Source: Phaeodactylum tricornutum CCAP 1055/1 (lineage: Eukaryota; Bacillariophyta; Bacillariophyceae; Surirellales; Neidiaceae). Taken from it: a stretch of DNA of 64,000 nucleotides. Shown piece after piece: positions 41,181-52,900 of the stretch. The notes beneath the pieces are model-generated. The model had not been told where the DNA came from, made no database searches, and saw nothing but the letters and a program-made list of their open reading frames with translations. The translations under genes were made by a program, and so were the position numbers. Numbering within the stretch: position 1 is the first letter of the stretch; every line of letters begins with the position of its first letter. The stretch lies in the NCBI RefSeq assembly GCF_000150955.2, contig NC_011684.1:372001-436000 (forward strand). Reading direction: 5' to 3'.

Positions 41181-42404
41181 ATGGAGGCGAATCCCATCAT
41201 TCTCGCCGCTGTGGAAGGCGGGGGAACATCGTTTCGCGTCGCGGTCTGTCGCGTACCACACGAGCATACCAAGGACAGTGGCACGGCATCGCCATGGCCG
41301 GAAATCCTGGCCCGCACCGAGATCGATTCCAGTCACGATCATCCCCTCGTCACGTTACGAGCGTGTGTAGACTTTTTCGAAGCTTACAAGCCCGTCGGCG
41401 GTTACCACGCGCTGGGTATCGCGTGTTTTGGACCGCTCGGTGTGAACGTGGCCCGGGTGGAGGACTACGGCCGAATATTGGCAACGTCCCCCAAGGCTGC
41501 ATGGCGTGGCGTAGACTTGCTGACCCCCCTGGCTACGTGTTGTCGGGGCGATACGCATGCGCTCGTGACACGTGTAGATACCGACGTGAATGCGCCGGCC
41601 CTGGCCGAGTACTATCTCGCAACGCAACGAGTGAAGCACCCGGGTGCGGTAGCCTATCCTGTCGACGACGCCGTCACGTCGGCATCATCAGAAATATCCA
41701 GTATTGCTTACGTGACGGTCGGAACCGGCGTCGGGGTTGGTTTGGTTGTGCACGGTCAGCCAGTACACGGTCGGATGCATCCGGAAGGAGGCCACGTTGC
41801 GGTACAACCCTTAGCCAACGACGTGTTTCCCGGTTATTCCTGGGGTCAGAAGAACTGTCCGTACGAAGGAGTACACACAGTAGAAGGTCTAGCCTCCTCC
41901 GTGGCCCTGACTGAGCGGCTGGCGCAACTACAACAAATTCCAACGCCCTTGTCCCGGAGTGTCCTGGCCTCTCTACCGGATGATCACGAAGTATGGGATC
42001 ACGCGGTGAACGCGTTGGCGAATTTGTGTGTGACGCTGCTGTTGACATTGTCCATGGAGAAGATTGTGATGGGCGGTGGAATCCTTCGACGAGCATTGTT
42101 GTTGCCCCGCATTCAGGCACGGACGGTGGAGTTGTTGAACGGCTACTTGCCCTTACCGGAGGACATGTCGACACTGATTGCGACGAGTTCGTTCGGAGAC
42201 GACATTGGCTTGATTGGTGCCATGGTGTTGGCGCAATCGAGTCTACAACTCAACGAGCATACCCGCGAATCACGAAAGCGACACGAAACGGTGATGAAGC
42301 AAACGGCATTCAAACACGGACTTTGGCACGGAATGCTGGTGGGCGCTGTCGGTGCAGCCTTGGTATGCAAATACGTGTGGTACGGACCGCGGACTCGAAA
42401 GTAA
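41181..42404 (+). CDS. ROK-family sugar kinase (fructokinase-like) with C-terminal membrane anchor
   Basis: Single exon, 407 residues from the ATG at 41181 (MEANPIILAAVEGGGTSFRV, the ATP-phosphate loop). GIACFGPLGV, YVTVGTGVGVGLVVHGQPVH and GRMHPEGGHVAVQP are ROK motifs of fructokinase-like enzymes. The zinc segment keeps the His in GGHV and one Cys in KNCPYEGVHTVEGLAS, but the second Cys (normally C-L-E-G) is Thr-Val-Glu-Gly, so metal binding may be altered. Unusually, the last 25 residues are GMLVGAVGAALVCKYVWYGP, a hydrophobic segment flanked by Lys/Arg, predicting a tail-anchored enzyme facing the cytosol. Expected reaction: ATP-dependent phosphorylation of a hexose, probably fructose. 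Substrate is not proved by sequence. Confidence 0.88.
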   Translation: MEANPIILAAVEGGGTSFRVAVCRVPHEHTKDSGTASPWPEILARTEIDSSHDHPLVTLRACVDFFEAYKPVGGYHALGIACFGPLGVNVARVEDYGRILATSPKAAWRGVDLLTPLATCCRGDTHALVTRVDTDVNAPALAEYYLATQRVKHPGAVAYPVDDAVTSASSEISSIAYVTVGTGVGVGLVVHGQPVHGRMHPEGGHVAVQPLANDVFPGYSWGQKNCPYEGVHTVEGLASSVALTERLAQLQQIPTPLSRSVLASLPDDHEVWDHAVNALANLCVTLLLTLSMEKIVMGGGILRRALLLPRIQARTVELLNGYLPLPEDMSTLIATSSFGDDIGLIGAMVLAQSSLQLNEHTRESRKRHETVMKQTAFKHGLWHGMLVGAVGAALVCKYVWYGPRTRK

Positions 42405-42625
42405 AAGGACGAGAAGGATACGAGCAAACGTGTCTACTTGGTTTTCATGCGTGGGTCCGCATCATCCGGATGCGTCCATGTTTGTATATACAAACATGCA
42501 ATGAAAAGTACTGTAAAGGAATTCACAATCAGGTCCAATCTAGAATGGTGTGTTCGTTTCTACAATAGTGACTTTGCCAGAGTACATTGTCTGGAAGCGC
42601 TGCGTTCCATTGCGACCCCCGCATT
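42405..42625. other. Convergent intergenic gap
   Basis: 221 bp between convergent stops of the ROK kinase and RanGAP; no other feature. Confidence 0.4.
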
Positions 42626-43963
42626 CTAAACAGCCAACCCTTTCACGCTGTCCACCAACGCATCGACCGCGTCGTCATCCTTTTGCTCCTCATCATGGTC
42701 GTCGTTTTCGTCGATTTCCAAATTCTCGTCCACGTACACCACACAACCCATAGTTTGGTAAAGAGCTTGGAGTCGTTGAGCGCGTTGGCGTCCAATGTCC
42801 ATATTTTCTTCGAGGTGCAGGGCACGGAGGGAGGGAATGGGGTTATCGATTAGCAATTGGAGTGCTAGGCCCTCGAGTTCGTTGCCCTCCAAGCGTAGTT
42901 CGCGGAGGGCGACCCGGGGTGACCGGATCACGGGACGGAGTACACAATTCAGGACGTCGGCGGTTTCCACCTCGTTATTGTCAAAGGCGAGTGACTGGAG
43001 GGTCTGTGGTGCATCGGTGTATTCCAATAACTCACCAAGAGCGTAGGTGCCCCCGGGACCAGCATTGTTGGCGCTCAAGTCCAGGACGGTCAAGGGTGGC
43101 TTGGCGTACCGGATTCCGAGGATGACGAGAAGGAGTCCAGCCGGACCCAGTTCGCAGTCGGGGAGTAGCAGGGTGTGGAGTTTCGGAGAGCGACAGAGCA
43201 CAGTCTTGAGGACCTGGGTTGGATCCTCCCCGTCACCGCCACGGAAGACGCAATCTTCAAAGTTCAAGTACCGCAAGGATGTGACCTCGCTTTTCTCCAA
43301 ACCCTGGACCAAGGCCAAGGTTCCGGCCAATTGCGGCCTGGAAGAAGCGTAGGAGAAGGACTCCAGATGAGGGCAAAGAGCCAAGAGCTCCCCCACACTC
43401 CGCGCCCCTTCTATCCCGATTTGGTTGCGGCCCAACGAGAGACTCTGTAGTTGGAGTGGTCCGGGTGTATCCGGGTCGTCACCGGAAGAATGGGAGAGTA
43501 TCGTGGCCAGTGTAGCAACGACCGCTTCACTGATTCCAACGTTATCGAGAGCAAGGTGTCGGATGTGCGGATTGGACAACAACGGTCGTATTTCTGCCAT
43601 TCCGCGCGTTCCCAAGGCGTTGTCGTTGAGGTTGAGTACGGCGACGGGGGCGTGTTGAAAGACCCGGGCAAACCAACGGAGAGACGCGAGGCCATCTACG
43701 GTGGGGAGAGAGGCAATAATGTCGTCGATTTTGAGGACGCGGACGGTGTCGACGACGTGCGCTTCGAAAAAGGCCTCGAGGACTTGGAGTGAGGACAAGG
43801 GCCAGGCGCGACCGGACAAGTCCAACTTGTCGACTAGGGCGGAACCATCGTCGGTCGTGTAGCGGGCGAGCGTCGCCTGGAAGTTTTGGAGGATCGATTC
43901 GGCGTCGGCGACCTGTACGACGTTGCGGGGTCCGGACGTGTGGAGCGTCACGTGCACGGTCAT
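42626..43963 (-). CDS. RanGAP1-like leucine-rich repeat GTPase activator
   Basis: Single exon, 445 residues from the ATG at 43963. The N-terminal part reads LKIDDIIASLPTVDGLASLR and APVAVLNLNDNALGTRGMAE, close to the plant/yeast RanGAP segment (Asp-Ile-Ile-Ala-x-R/L-Pro followed by LNLSDNALG). Ribonuclease-inhibitor-type LRRs follow (LQSLSLGRNQIGIEGARSV, LHTLLLPDCELGPAGLLLV, LTVLDLSANNAGPGGTYAL, LRELRLEGNELEG). The C-terminus is a highly acidic tail (ENDDHDEEQKDDD), also typical of RanGAP. The plant WPP domain is absent. Role: stimulates GTP hydrolysis by Ran, keeping cytosolic RanGDP high for nuclear transport and spindle assembly. Confidence 0.85.
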   Translation of the reverse strand: MTVHVTLHTSGPRNVVQVADAESILQNFQATLARYTTDDGSALVDKLDLSGRAWPLSSLQVLEAFFEAHVVDTVRVLKIDDIIASLPTVDGLASLRWFARVFQHAPVAVLNLNDNALGTRGMAEIRPLLSNPHIRHLALDNVGISEAVVATLATILSHSSGDDPDTPGPLQLQSLSLGRNQIGIEGARSVGELLALCPHLESFSYASSRPQLAGTLALVQGLEKSEVTSLRYLNFEDCVFRGGDGEDPTQVLKTVLCRSPKLHTLLLPDCELGPAGLLLVILGIRYAKPPLTVLDLSANNAGPGGTYALGELLEYTDAPQTLQSLAFDNNEVETADVLNCVLRPVIRSPRVALRELRLEGNELEGLALQLLIDNPIPSLRALHLEENMDIGRQRAQRLQALYQTMGCVVYVDENLEIDENDDHDEEQKDDDAVDALVDSVKGLAV

Positions 43964-45131
43964 GTGGAGGTTTTGGGAGTGTGCGCAAGAGATACGTAGG
44001 TAGGTAGGTAAGTAGGTATTAAGGCAAGGTACACAAATGGGGGACTGCACGGTGCCGCTAAAGGATTTGTTTGTAACTGGAAGGCAAGTGGGCTAGATTG
44101 GGAATGGATGCACTACTGTTCGGTTGGTACACTCGAGGGAGAAAGGTAGTGAATGGCAATGACAAGGATGGTAAGATGCACGAGACGGAGAGAGATGCAC
44201 GAGTCAGTCGCGTTATCGAGAGGGTACGGCTACGAGAGGAAGTCTGTGCGAGACCAGTAGCGTACGGTACGGTACGGTACCGGATCGATCGATCACTCCA
44301 CACCTGGGTTTGCGATCGGTACCAAGCGACTGTACTACCTATTCGGTCTCCCCGGCACCGTACGGACCGCGACGGCGTCGGCACATACAGACACGTAGAC
44401 ACTTTGACGTACACAGGTACAGACATAGCCAGATAAATACAGACACCCGTACACATATACACACATATACACACAGACAAACTCGGAGGGGAGGGGGGCC
44501 GGTTCCGCCACGCAGTGCACACGTGCACAACGCGCGTTGGGGTTTCTCCCGAGGCGTGCCGTTGCCCTTGCCCTCTCTGGGCGGGAAAAAGTCACGGTGT
44601 CATCCTCACGGGTACACGACCTATGAATGTCAGAACACCACCTTGTTGAGACATTACCTCTCTCGTTGCCCTTTCTTGTTTCTCATGGTGGTGTCGACCT
44701 CCTTGCTCCTCCGTTACAATTTAAACGCCCCAACGACAACGACAAAGAGTCTTCTATAGTAGTCTTTCTCAAGGTCCACCAACACCAAGCACATTTTCAA
44801 CACTGTATCGTTCGGTTCCTTCACTCGTCTTTCTGATTTCCATCATCCCCTCGGATCCTACGGGGCCGTGCGGCTCTACGGGTTGACGTCCATTCCGGCC
44901 AATCCAATCCAAACTGTTACACGCACACTTTCTATCCCCCCAGGCTTCCCTGATCATGAGATCGTCCCAGCCCCTTTCACCCACCGGCTCTGGTTTCGCC
45001 TTGTATCGCTCGCGCACACGTCGCCATCGTCTACCCGGACCGTACCCTTGGGTGTCGAGAGAAACTCGTCCAGGCGACCGCGACGGGGGAGCGTGGCACT
45101 CCGGCGACCAAGGTCGCTATCCTTTACCACC
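43964..45131. promoter_or_regulatory. Divergent 1.17-kb region with short tandem repeats
   Basis: Between divergent RanGAP and phytochelatin synthase starts. It includes a GGTAC pentamer run (about 44261-44280) and the alternating purine-pyrimidine stretch at 44445..44480. Both promoters lie here; a metal-response element was looked for by eye and not found. Confidence 0.45.
44445..44480. repeat. ACACATATAC low-complexity repeat
   Basis: The decamer ACACATATAC occurs twice in tandem (44451..44460, 44461..44470) within a longer CA/TA-alternating tract; a microsatellite-like element with Z-DNA-prone composition. Confidence 0.8.
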
Positions 45132-46244
45132 ATGTCGGCCTACACGCGCACCGATACCCACGCATCCGCCGGTTCCGTCGGCCCCTCCTCTCCACACTGT
45201 CAAACCTGCACTTGTCACTTTCACGAACTCGACGAGGCGCCACACCTTGTACCATCACAACAATTACCACAATCCGTAGTACCATTGCCGCCTCCTTTAC
45301 CGGAACCAACCTATTCCGTACGTCGCCGTGTTCTACCCGCTTCCCTCGTGCCGCTCAACAGCCGACAAGGCACGCTCTGGCTCACGGACTGTCTTACACA
45401 AAACACGGCCGCCTTGTATATTCCGCTTTCGGAGCATTTTTGCAATCAGTCGGATCCCGCCTATTGCGGCGTCACCACACTCCTCATGGTCCTCAACGTC
45501 TTTGCCATGGATCCACACGTACGCTGGAAACACGGTTGGCGATACTTTGGGAACGAAGACGTCCTCTTGTCCCAGTGTTGTTTGACTCCGGAACGGATTC
45601 GACGGGCCGGTATTTCCATGCACGAATTCGCGCAACTCGCCTCCTGCCAAGGCGTGCGGGTCCGTATGCAACGACCGCAACCCCCATCCGCGATAGAGAC
45701 CGACTCGGGGTCCGTCCACACCAACCCATCATTCGACTTGGATGACCTGCAACGCTTCCGATTGGATATTCAACGGGTCTTGTCAGGCACCGCCGAGACC
45801 TCCGGCAATCCGGCCGCCGCGATGGAAACGAATGGCGTTATCGTAGTCAGTTTCAGCCGCGCCGTCCTGGGACAAACGGGGGACGGCCATTTTTCTCCAC
45901 TGGCTGCCTACCACGCCGCCACGGACCAGGTTCTCGTCCTCGACGTGGCGCGCTTCAAGTACCCGCCGTACTGGGTGACCGTGACGGACCTCTACCGGTC
46001 CCTCTTGCCGCACGATCCCGCCACGTCCCAATCGCGGGGATGGTACGTTTTGCAACCCCCGCTCCGGTCCGCCTCGTACCGCGGAAGCGCCGGTGGAGAA
46101 GACCGACGTCCGGCCAAACTCGTACCGCTCGTGGGTGAACCGCACGGTGCTCGCACACACGCCTGTCCCGTGCAGGTCATTAAAACGGCGTATTGCCAAG
46201 TGGCGGAACACGAGCCGCGGAACAATGATGCGAAAGGCCCGTAA
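45132..46244 (+). CDS. Phytochelatin synthase
   Basis: Single exon, 370 residues from the ATG at 45132. The papain-like catalytic triad is intact: Cys112 in SDPAYCGV, His253 in GQTGDGHFSP and Asp271 in LDVARFKYPPYW. The surrounding NVFAMDPHVRWKHGWRYFG and GISMHEFAQLASC are family-typical. It transfers gamma-Glu-Cys from one glutathione to another, making metal-binding phytochelatins in response to Cd, Zn and other metals. The N-terminus has a CQTCTCHFH cluster that might bind metal. The C-terminal regulatory domain found in plants (about 250 residues, Cys-rich) is nearly absent, so the enzyme is close to the catalytic core alone. Open reading continues upstream without sign of conservation. 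Confidence 0.93.
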   Translation: MSAYTRTDTHASAGSVGPSSPHCQTCTCHFHELDEAPHLVPSQQLPQSVVPLPPPLPEPTYSVRRRVLPASLVPLNSRQGTLWLTDCLTQNTAALYIPLSEHFCNQSDPAYCGVTTLLMVLNVFAMDPHVRWKHGWRYFGNEDVLLSQCCLTPERIRRAGISMHEFAQLASCQGVRVRMQRPQPPSAIETDSGSVHTNPSFDLDDLQRFRLDIQRVLSGTAETSGNPAAAMETNGVIVVSFSRAVLGQTGDGHFSPLAAYHAATDQVLVLDVARFKYPPYWVTVTDLYRSLLPHDPATSQSRGWYVLQPPLRSASYRGSAGGEDRRPAKLVPLVGEPHGARTHACPVQVIKTAYCQVAEHEPRNNDAKGP

Positions 46245-46808
46245 CCGTACAGCGTGGGTGTCGTCGTTACGAGATGACCGGCGGATTGGGAATTTTGTCA
46301 AGCCTACGGAGCCTTGTCGGTAGAATGTTGTTTTGCGTCTCGGGGAGGGGGAGAGGAGAGTGTGGTCGGACGCCCCTCTCATGGTCTTTTCCGGTAGAGT
46401 ACATGAAGTTTGTCTCGATTTCCCGAAGACGCACGCTAGCTAGCTAGACTATAATTCACCGTCAAATTGTGTCTAACAATACCCTGTAAACTAGATTCTC
46501 GCGGACACAAGTTACGATGGAACGAATCGGTTTTGGATTTATTGAAACACGACCATACAGGATCGATTTCAACCAACGTAACTGTAGTATAAAACCCCGC
46601 AAAATGGCCGTAGGCTGCACCGCAAGCGAATCGAGGACGTACTGTCGCCGTAGGCCTTACAGTCTTTCAAGTAGAAAGATCGTTTTGGAAGGTTCCAGAG
46701 TCCACACAGTTCTTACTGAACCGCCTCAAATTTGGCTACCTACTGGCATTCTCATTGAACCGCGATTCGCGTACAGCTCCATTCTATTCGTTCGCCCTCA
46801 TCAATACC
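46245..46808. other. Intergenic region, no gene seen
   Basis: 564 bp between same-strand genes. A GCTAGCTAGCTAG run lies at about 46436-46446. The frame 46517..47014 is considered non-coding. Confidence 0.4.
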
Positions 46809-49800
46809 ATGTTTTCGGTCGCCAGCGTGGAAGAAAGACGCCAGGCTCGAATGCGGCGGAGAACCATCCGTCGCTTGGCGGACCCGTCCAAAGCCGACGA
46901 AGCTCGCCGTGCTTCCACTTTGGTAGCCGAAGCGATTTGGCAATCCTGTTCGCAGTTCGTCAACACCGATGCGGAGGACGCGGGGGACGTGTTACCGCCG
47001 GCGTTCCGACCTAGTCTGGACGTTTCCGTCGATTCGTCGTCCTCGTCGCGCGCCGGCAGTCGGACGAACGATGAGGGTGCCACTGCGCCTGGGGAGACGG
47101 GACCGCCGACAACCGGTACGGCGGGATCGATGGCGACCGAAGAGTCATCCGAACGAGCCATCCGGCGGGGACGACGACGTGGAGCGGGGGAAGCCAACGA
47201 AGTGGGGTCTGTATCGGAGTCGCTGTCGAACTTTGACATTACAACCATTACCGACGCGACAGCCGACTGGACTATTTCCAGCAACTGGCCCCACCGAGCG
47301 AAAAAAAGCCGAAAGAAGCGACGGAACGTTCTCGCCCGGAATCTGTACATGGTTAAACGGAATGTCGCAAGCGTGGCCGCTTCGGTTTTAAGAATTCACG
47401 ACGACGATGGAACTGGAGATGCTTGGATGTGTGGGGTTTGCGGTAAAGCCTTTGCTTCTCTGGAGGCGGCTGATCGTCACGAAAGTGATCATATTCAACG
47501 AGTTGTAGCTGGGCTGGGATGGGCGCAAGGAACCAAGGGGGGCAATCCGAACGGCTTTGTCAATTCACCTCGTGCTGATTATTTCGAGTCCCCCAGCACA
47601 TCGCTCAACGATGGAAGTCCCTTACGCAGAACGGAGCAGTTCCCGGAAACGGAAGCCACCAGTCCTGTAGAAGTAGAATTTGCTCACCGACTACAGCAAT
47701 TCAAACGAAGTCGTCGTGAAATCTATGGCACTGGCCCTGGAGAGGAAAAGCTGGAGGACATTATGGAAGAAGAGAGAAGCTCGCCGCTACCACAGCGTTC
47801 TGCCTTGGTGAATGGCAACCGCAAACGTCAGCAATTTGGTGCGGACCTGCCGCCCAACGCACTGATACCGAAGCCTCGCACACGAAACACATCTGAAGTC
47901 CGCTTTGAATCGACTATTCCCGTGCTCTCGATTCGATCATGCCCTGATCCTCTGCTAGGACAACGGCAGCGGTCGCCACGTGAAGATGAGGCTTTGCTGC
48001 TCTCCAACACTGTGCAAAAATCTGCGGTACTAGTGGATGAAGCCTTGCTCGACGTTTCTGAAAAAGCACAATCCATGATATTGACACGGGCTGAGATTTT
48101 AGCGGAACGCGACCTAGCGTTCCTTGCTCGTGACAAAGACTACTATGGAAATCTGTACGATCGGGCATGGAAACGCACTCGTAATCCAACCAATCGTTTT
48201 CGAAGCGACGAGAACGGATTTATCGGTAAGGCCCAGAATAAACTTTTGGACGCGTACCAAATGATGAAGGACGGGGACGGGGAAAAGGGGCTGAACGATC
48301 AATACAATCGGAAAAAGAAAGGAGACAACGAAAGTTCCAGAGCGATTGCACATACAAATAGCACTCTATACGTGAATGTGATGGTGAAGAATAGCATTCA
48401 AGTCGTCAAACACGAGCTGGAGAGAATGGCTCGAGAGAGGTGGGAAGGAGCTGACGAGATTGAAAAATTTACTCGTTTTGAACGCTTTCGAGTGTATGCG
48501 CACGTCAACTTTGTGAAGCTGGCAGGCATCGCGCTGGCCAGCGACTTCACGGTGGGTACTTCCAATATACATGATTTCTTTGGTGAGAACTGATCTTACC
48601 TTGTTTACCTCTCTCTCTAACGATAGCCAAGACGTATTGCCGTTCAACTTTCAAACGATCTTTATCGCTTATTGACACCACGGCTAAAACGAAGGGGCGT
48701 AACGATCGAAACTGAGATTGAATATCGTGTCGGGCCGTTCTTTGTCATTGCGACAAATATCAAAACGATCGATTGGCACCGGCTAATAAAGGCCACTCAC
48801 AAAGACGTGCAGATCCGGAAAGCTCGCTGGGACAAAGAGAGAAAGCACGCAAACGAGGAAGAACCTGAAAAATCAGAGCACGATGGCTTTTTGAATAGCA
48901 TGACACAATGCCTCCGACGCCTTCGCAACATGAGTCAGTACGATGTGATAGCCCAGGTCTTTGCCTGGATGTACTACCTCAATTGGATATTATATTTGCC
49001 ACTATGTTTGGTTTTGTACAATACCATTTTGGGTTCCACTATCCGACAATTTATTATCTCGAGTGTAACGGACGAAATTTTCTTTTACGTCGAAGAGAAG
49101 GGCATGGAAATGGAAATAGAGATAAAAAATGCTGCAACGCAAGCTGCCTTCATGCTCAACGCTTTGCGAGAAATTCGAGCAGACGGTAGAGAATTGAAGA
49201 AGAGGCGTCAACAGGCCGAGTCAGAAGAGAAAGGAAATGTTATTGGTCCTCTTCTTGGACCGGCCATAAAGGCCGACAATGGACAAGTCTCCAAGCCTCC
49301 AGGTTTTGAAGTGCCGGAGAACCTAGAGTTTGTCAGTCTTGAGCTCGAAGTACCTGTAGGATTCTGTCGACTACGGTGGGCTATGCTGAACAAGAACTCC
49401 CGATTTGTTGTTGACGGTATTTACAAAACAGAAGCGCGGTATGAAAACATTACGATGGGAACGTGGAATGTCCACAACGACCACATCGGAGATCCGAACC
49501 CTCCTAGTACGATTGACACTAGCGAGTTTGTAGGCTCGGAGAAAGAAAACAGCTACCTGATGCCTCGGTCAGCATTTGTGAAAGCGAATATGTGCTACGA
49601 GACACAGTGTCTCATTGCATACAACGAATACTGTTTCTGTATCAAGAAGAGGGCTCGAAATCCAGACGCCCCATATGGATCGACCTTCATTGCCTGGACA
49701 CAAATCTTGGTGATCAATACAGGTAACGAAAGTTGCAAGCTGTACTGCTCAGTAGAGCCTGAGTTTCCGAACGGCCCACCACTCGTAAGCCGCCAAATTA

Positions 49801-49883
49801 AGAGCGGTATGAGGGCCGGTGTTGGCGAGCTGTTTGTTCTAATTGGCGAGACCATTACAAAGTATGCGGATGAGTATCCATAA
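46809..49883 (+). CDS. Large C2H2 zinc-finger / membrane / VASt-like protein
   Basis: join(46809..48551,48627..49883), with a 75-bp phase-0 intron; 999 residues. Residues 1-200 are basic and disordered (RRGRRRG, KKSRKKRR). One C2H2 finger uses Cys208, Cys211, His224 and His228 (MCGVCGKAFASLEAADRHES). Residues 430-650 are helical. A hydrophobic segment at about 690-716 (VFAWMYYLNWILYLPLCLVL) is a likely membrane span. The C-terminal 200 residues (YLMPRSAFVKANMCYETQ, DAPYGSTFIAWTQILVI, CSVEPEFPNGPPLVSRQI) resemble the VASt domain of GRAMD1/Lam sterol transporters, with the PYG-x-F and hydrophobic strands. Inference: a membrane-linked lipid sensor or transporter; the finger is unexplained. VASt identity is tentative; the gene itself is secure. 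Confidence 0.75.
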
Positions 49884-49922
49884 ATCGGATAGATTACATG
49901 TGATTGGTTGCTTTTTAAGATT

Positions 49923-52900
49923 TTAGCTATCTTTGACTTGCTTGCATTGCATCTCATCGCCATCAAGTGGCCAAGATACCCTCCCAACAACGAAATGCCG
50001 GTCTTTGGAGCTCTGCATCTCTTTCGCTTTGTCTAAAGCCTTTTTCCGCGCTATTCTCCTTGGACTCGCGCCTGCTTCGCAAGTTGTCCTCCCTAAACTC
50101 TTCGCGGTATCAGCGTTTCTTCTATAGAAATCGGTAGATTGGATACGTTCCAGCATGTGCTTTCCGATAACAATGGCCGCAGATCGTGAAAGACTCATGT
50201 TGAATTTAATGCAATTCGACGCATGTAGACAAGCCGGACAGCCGCCATCGTAGGTTTTGTCCCAGCAGCACGAGTAACACTCCTCGAGGAGCTTGATTGC
50301 GGCGTCTAGAATGCTATTCGGCTGGAAAAAGTAGTTCCACAAACGTTCCGACGATCCAGATCCACCTGCTCTTTCATCAAACAGCATGACTTGAGTGGGT
50401 GCGAAGAAGGAGTGATCACACTCCAAATCAGAGCGAACCAGCCCCGGCGCAAACAGAGGCGCGACTGCAAGAATTGCATGTGAGAGCGCATGAACTCCTG
50501 GACCATATGTTTCACCAAGCCTTGGAGTGAGAGCCCCTGCGTCCGTGTCAAACCACACACCAAAACTTTCAAATTCAAGCTCGGGAAGAGACAATTCAGT
50601 ACGACTTAGTTCAGCACGCGTAATCAACGACAACTTCTTGTATCCATGGACACTTCGTTTCACATTGACAATTCCGTATCCAGCCAGCGTCGAGGACAAC
50701 CCTGCTTCGTCACTTTCTTCCTGCTTCTGGTTAGATTGTTTTGATGGAATCGACGAGGACAATGAATCGGCTTGTTCTAGCTCGTAGCTGAAATCTACCG
50801 ACTTTGCGCCGAACGAATCCCTCGTAACGAAGGACGAGTTTGGTTCCAATTGGATACGCTCCATCTGTTTGACCACAGTTATGTGCATATTACTCAAAGG
50901 TCGCGTCGAATATTTTGCACCCGTTGGTTTTGCAAAAGCTGCCAAGCTCATGCTCCGACCGTAGCTAAAGTTTTCAGGAGTGAAGGCAGGAGGTCGCGTC
51001 ATGGAAAGAACCTTGTATTTTCGACCCCTGTGTGTAATAATAGCTCCTGGATGAGCATGGTAGAATATTCGAGAGTAGGGTAGCGTGTCCATGACAGCCC
51101 CTTCGTCGTGAATACCGTTGGTCCGTCCACCTTGCCCAGGATGCGAGATATCGACCACAGCATAGTTGACGGGCTCAATAGAGCGAATGGAAACGCGAGA
51201 CCATGCTTTCTTCATCAAAGGATGTGCTTTGTATATCGTAATTTTACCGAAGGAAGCCGCAGGGGTTGCAATTATCTCTTCCGTGACGGAACCAGTTGAT
51301 CGCAAAGCGTCCAGTGCCTCCTCGTAAATGTCCATTCCGCCAAAAAGGTCGTAATCGTTCAATAGATCATGGTGCACCTTTGCCGCCTTCGCGGTGCTTT
51401 GGATGGTCGTTGGTGTATATTTTCCAGTCAGCGGAAATTCTTCGCTCGCGCATAGTAGATGGCCTTGCACGAGACCACTGTTGATTGGGATGGTATGCGG
51501 TGCCGAAACACCTTTACTCAATAGGGTCTTGGGATGCCGCCAGATATGTTGTTCAGAAGGAGAATTGAAGCAAACCACAACGGCACAGGACGGAACGTTC
51601 AAACGCGCCGTCCCGCCACGACCGGCGCGTCCAGCCTGCTGGAGCAAACTTGCGTAGGACGACGGATATCCGCAATGTAGCGTCAGATCGATGCCACCAA
51701 TGTCCACGCCCAGCTCTAGAGCATTTGTTCCGACAACACCCAAAAGCTCCGTACGAAACAGCCGTTGCTCAATTTGCCGACGTTCCAGCATACTATATCC
51801 CCCCCGGTAGCTCTCCACTTTCGACGCGAGTGACCTTGTCGAGTCCTCCTTTTGCAGAATCGTCAAGGCTCGTTCAAAGACCCATTCGACCAAATTTCGT
51901 GTTTTGCAAAACGCAATGCATCGGATTCCATTCGCGACGGCCTGGGCTAGAAGCAACGCTGTTTCGTCGGCTGCGTGACGACGGTGAAGTCGCGCTGGTC
52001 CGTGTCCAAAGGCTTGCAACTGTGGATCGTATCCATGATGATTGGATTTGACTTTCGCCTGGTTCGTGCTACTAATTCGGGTGTTCCGTTGCGTACGTGG
52101 ACGTTTTTTCCCAACCAGAGAGGCCTTTGGCTGTTCGTCAGGTGTCATTGACGCTGGCGGGTGTGTGGGTAGAAAGCGCACCTTGCCGGTGGACGTGCCA
52201 TCCTGGTGCAAAATGGGCGGATTCCAGACCCAAAAATGTTTGGCAGAGCGTGGCGACCCATCCTTTTCCGCCGTAAAGACCGCCACAGAATCGGTCGAAG
52301 AAATGGGACAAAGGAGTCGAAAGTGCTGTTCGGGCCAGGGGAGAGTCGCTGACGTGGACACGAATACGGGTGGTCGCAGGGGAGCCGCCGTAGCCGTTCC
52401 ATAGTCTTGGGACACGGCGGCCGCCGCCACGAGACTGATCCGGGCCAAACGCCCGAGGACGAGGGCCACGTGGGCTCCAAAAGCGCCTTCATACATGTGG
52501 GCCTCGTCAATGACGACGAAGCGCACGGCAGAAAGCATGGTACCGTAGGTTGTTTTCCAGTGGGGCAGGACGGCCGCGTGCAACGTATCGGGATTGGTCA
52601 AGATGACGTTGCAGGACTGCGCAATCTCAGCGCGATTTGCGTGGGCCGTATCGCCGTCGAGGGTGGCTACTCGAATGCGGGATGCCAGATCAGCATCCGA
52701 TTGTAGCAACTTCGTGAGCTTGGCCAGTTGATCTTGAGCCAAGGCCTTGGTGGGGAACAAGAGTAGGGATACGCCGTGACCGTGGTAGGCCGCCGTCAAG
52801 GTAGGTAATAAAAAGCACAAGGATTTCCCGGACCCGGTGCCGGTGCAGACAGACGTGTGCGTTCCAGCTAGTATCGACGCAATGGCGGCGGCCTGGTGCG

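Noticed and set aside
46517-47014. 165-codon ORF overlapping the start of the zinc-finger gene
   Set aside because: Different frame from a secure gene, with no family features.
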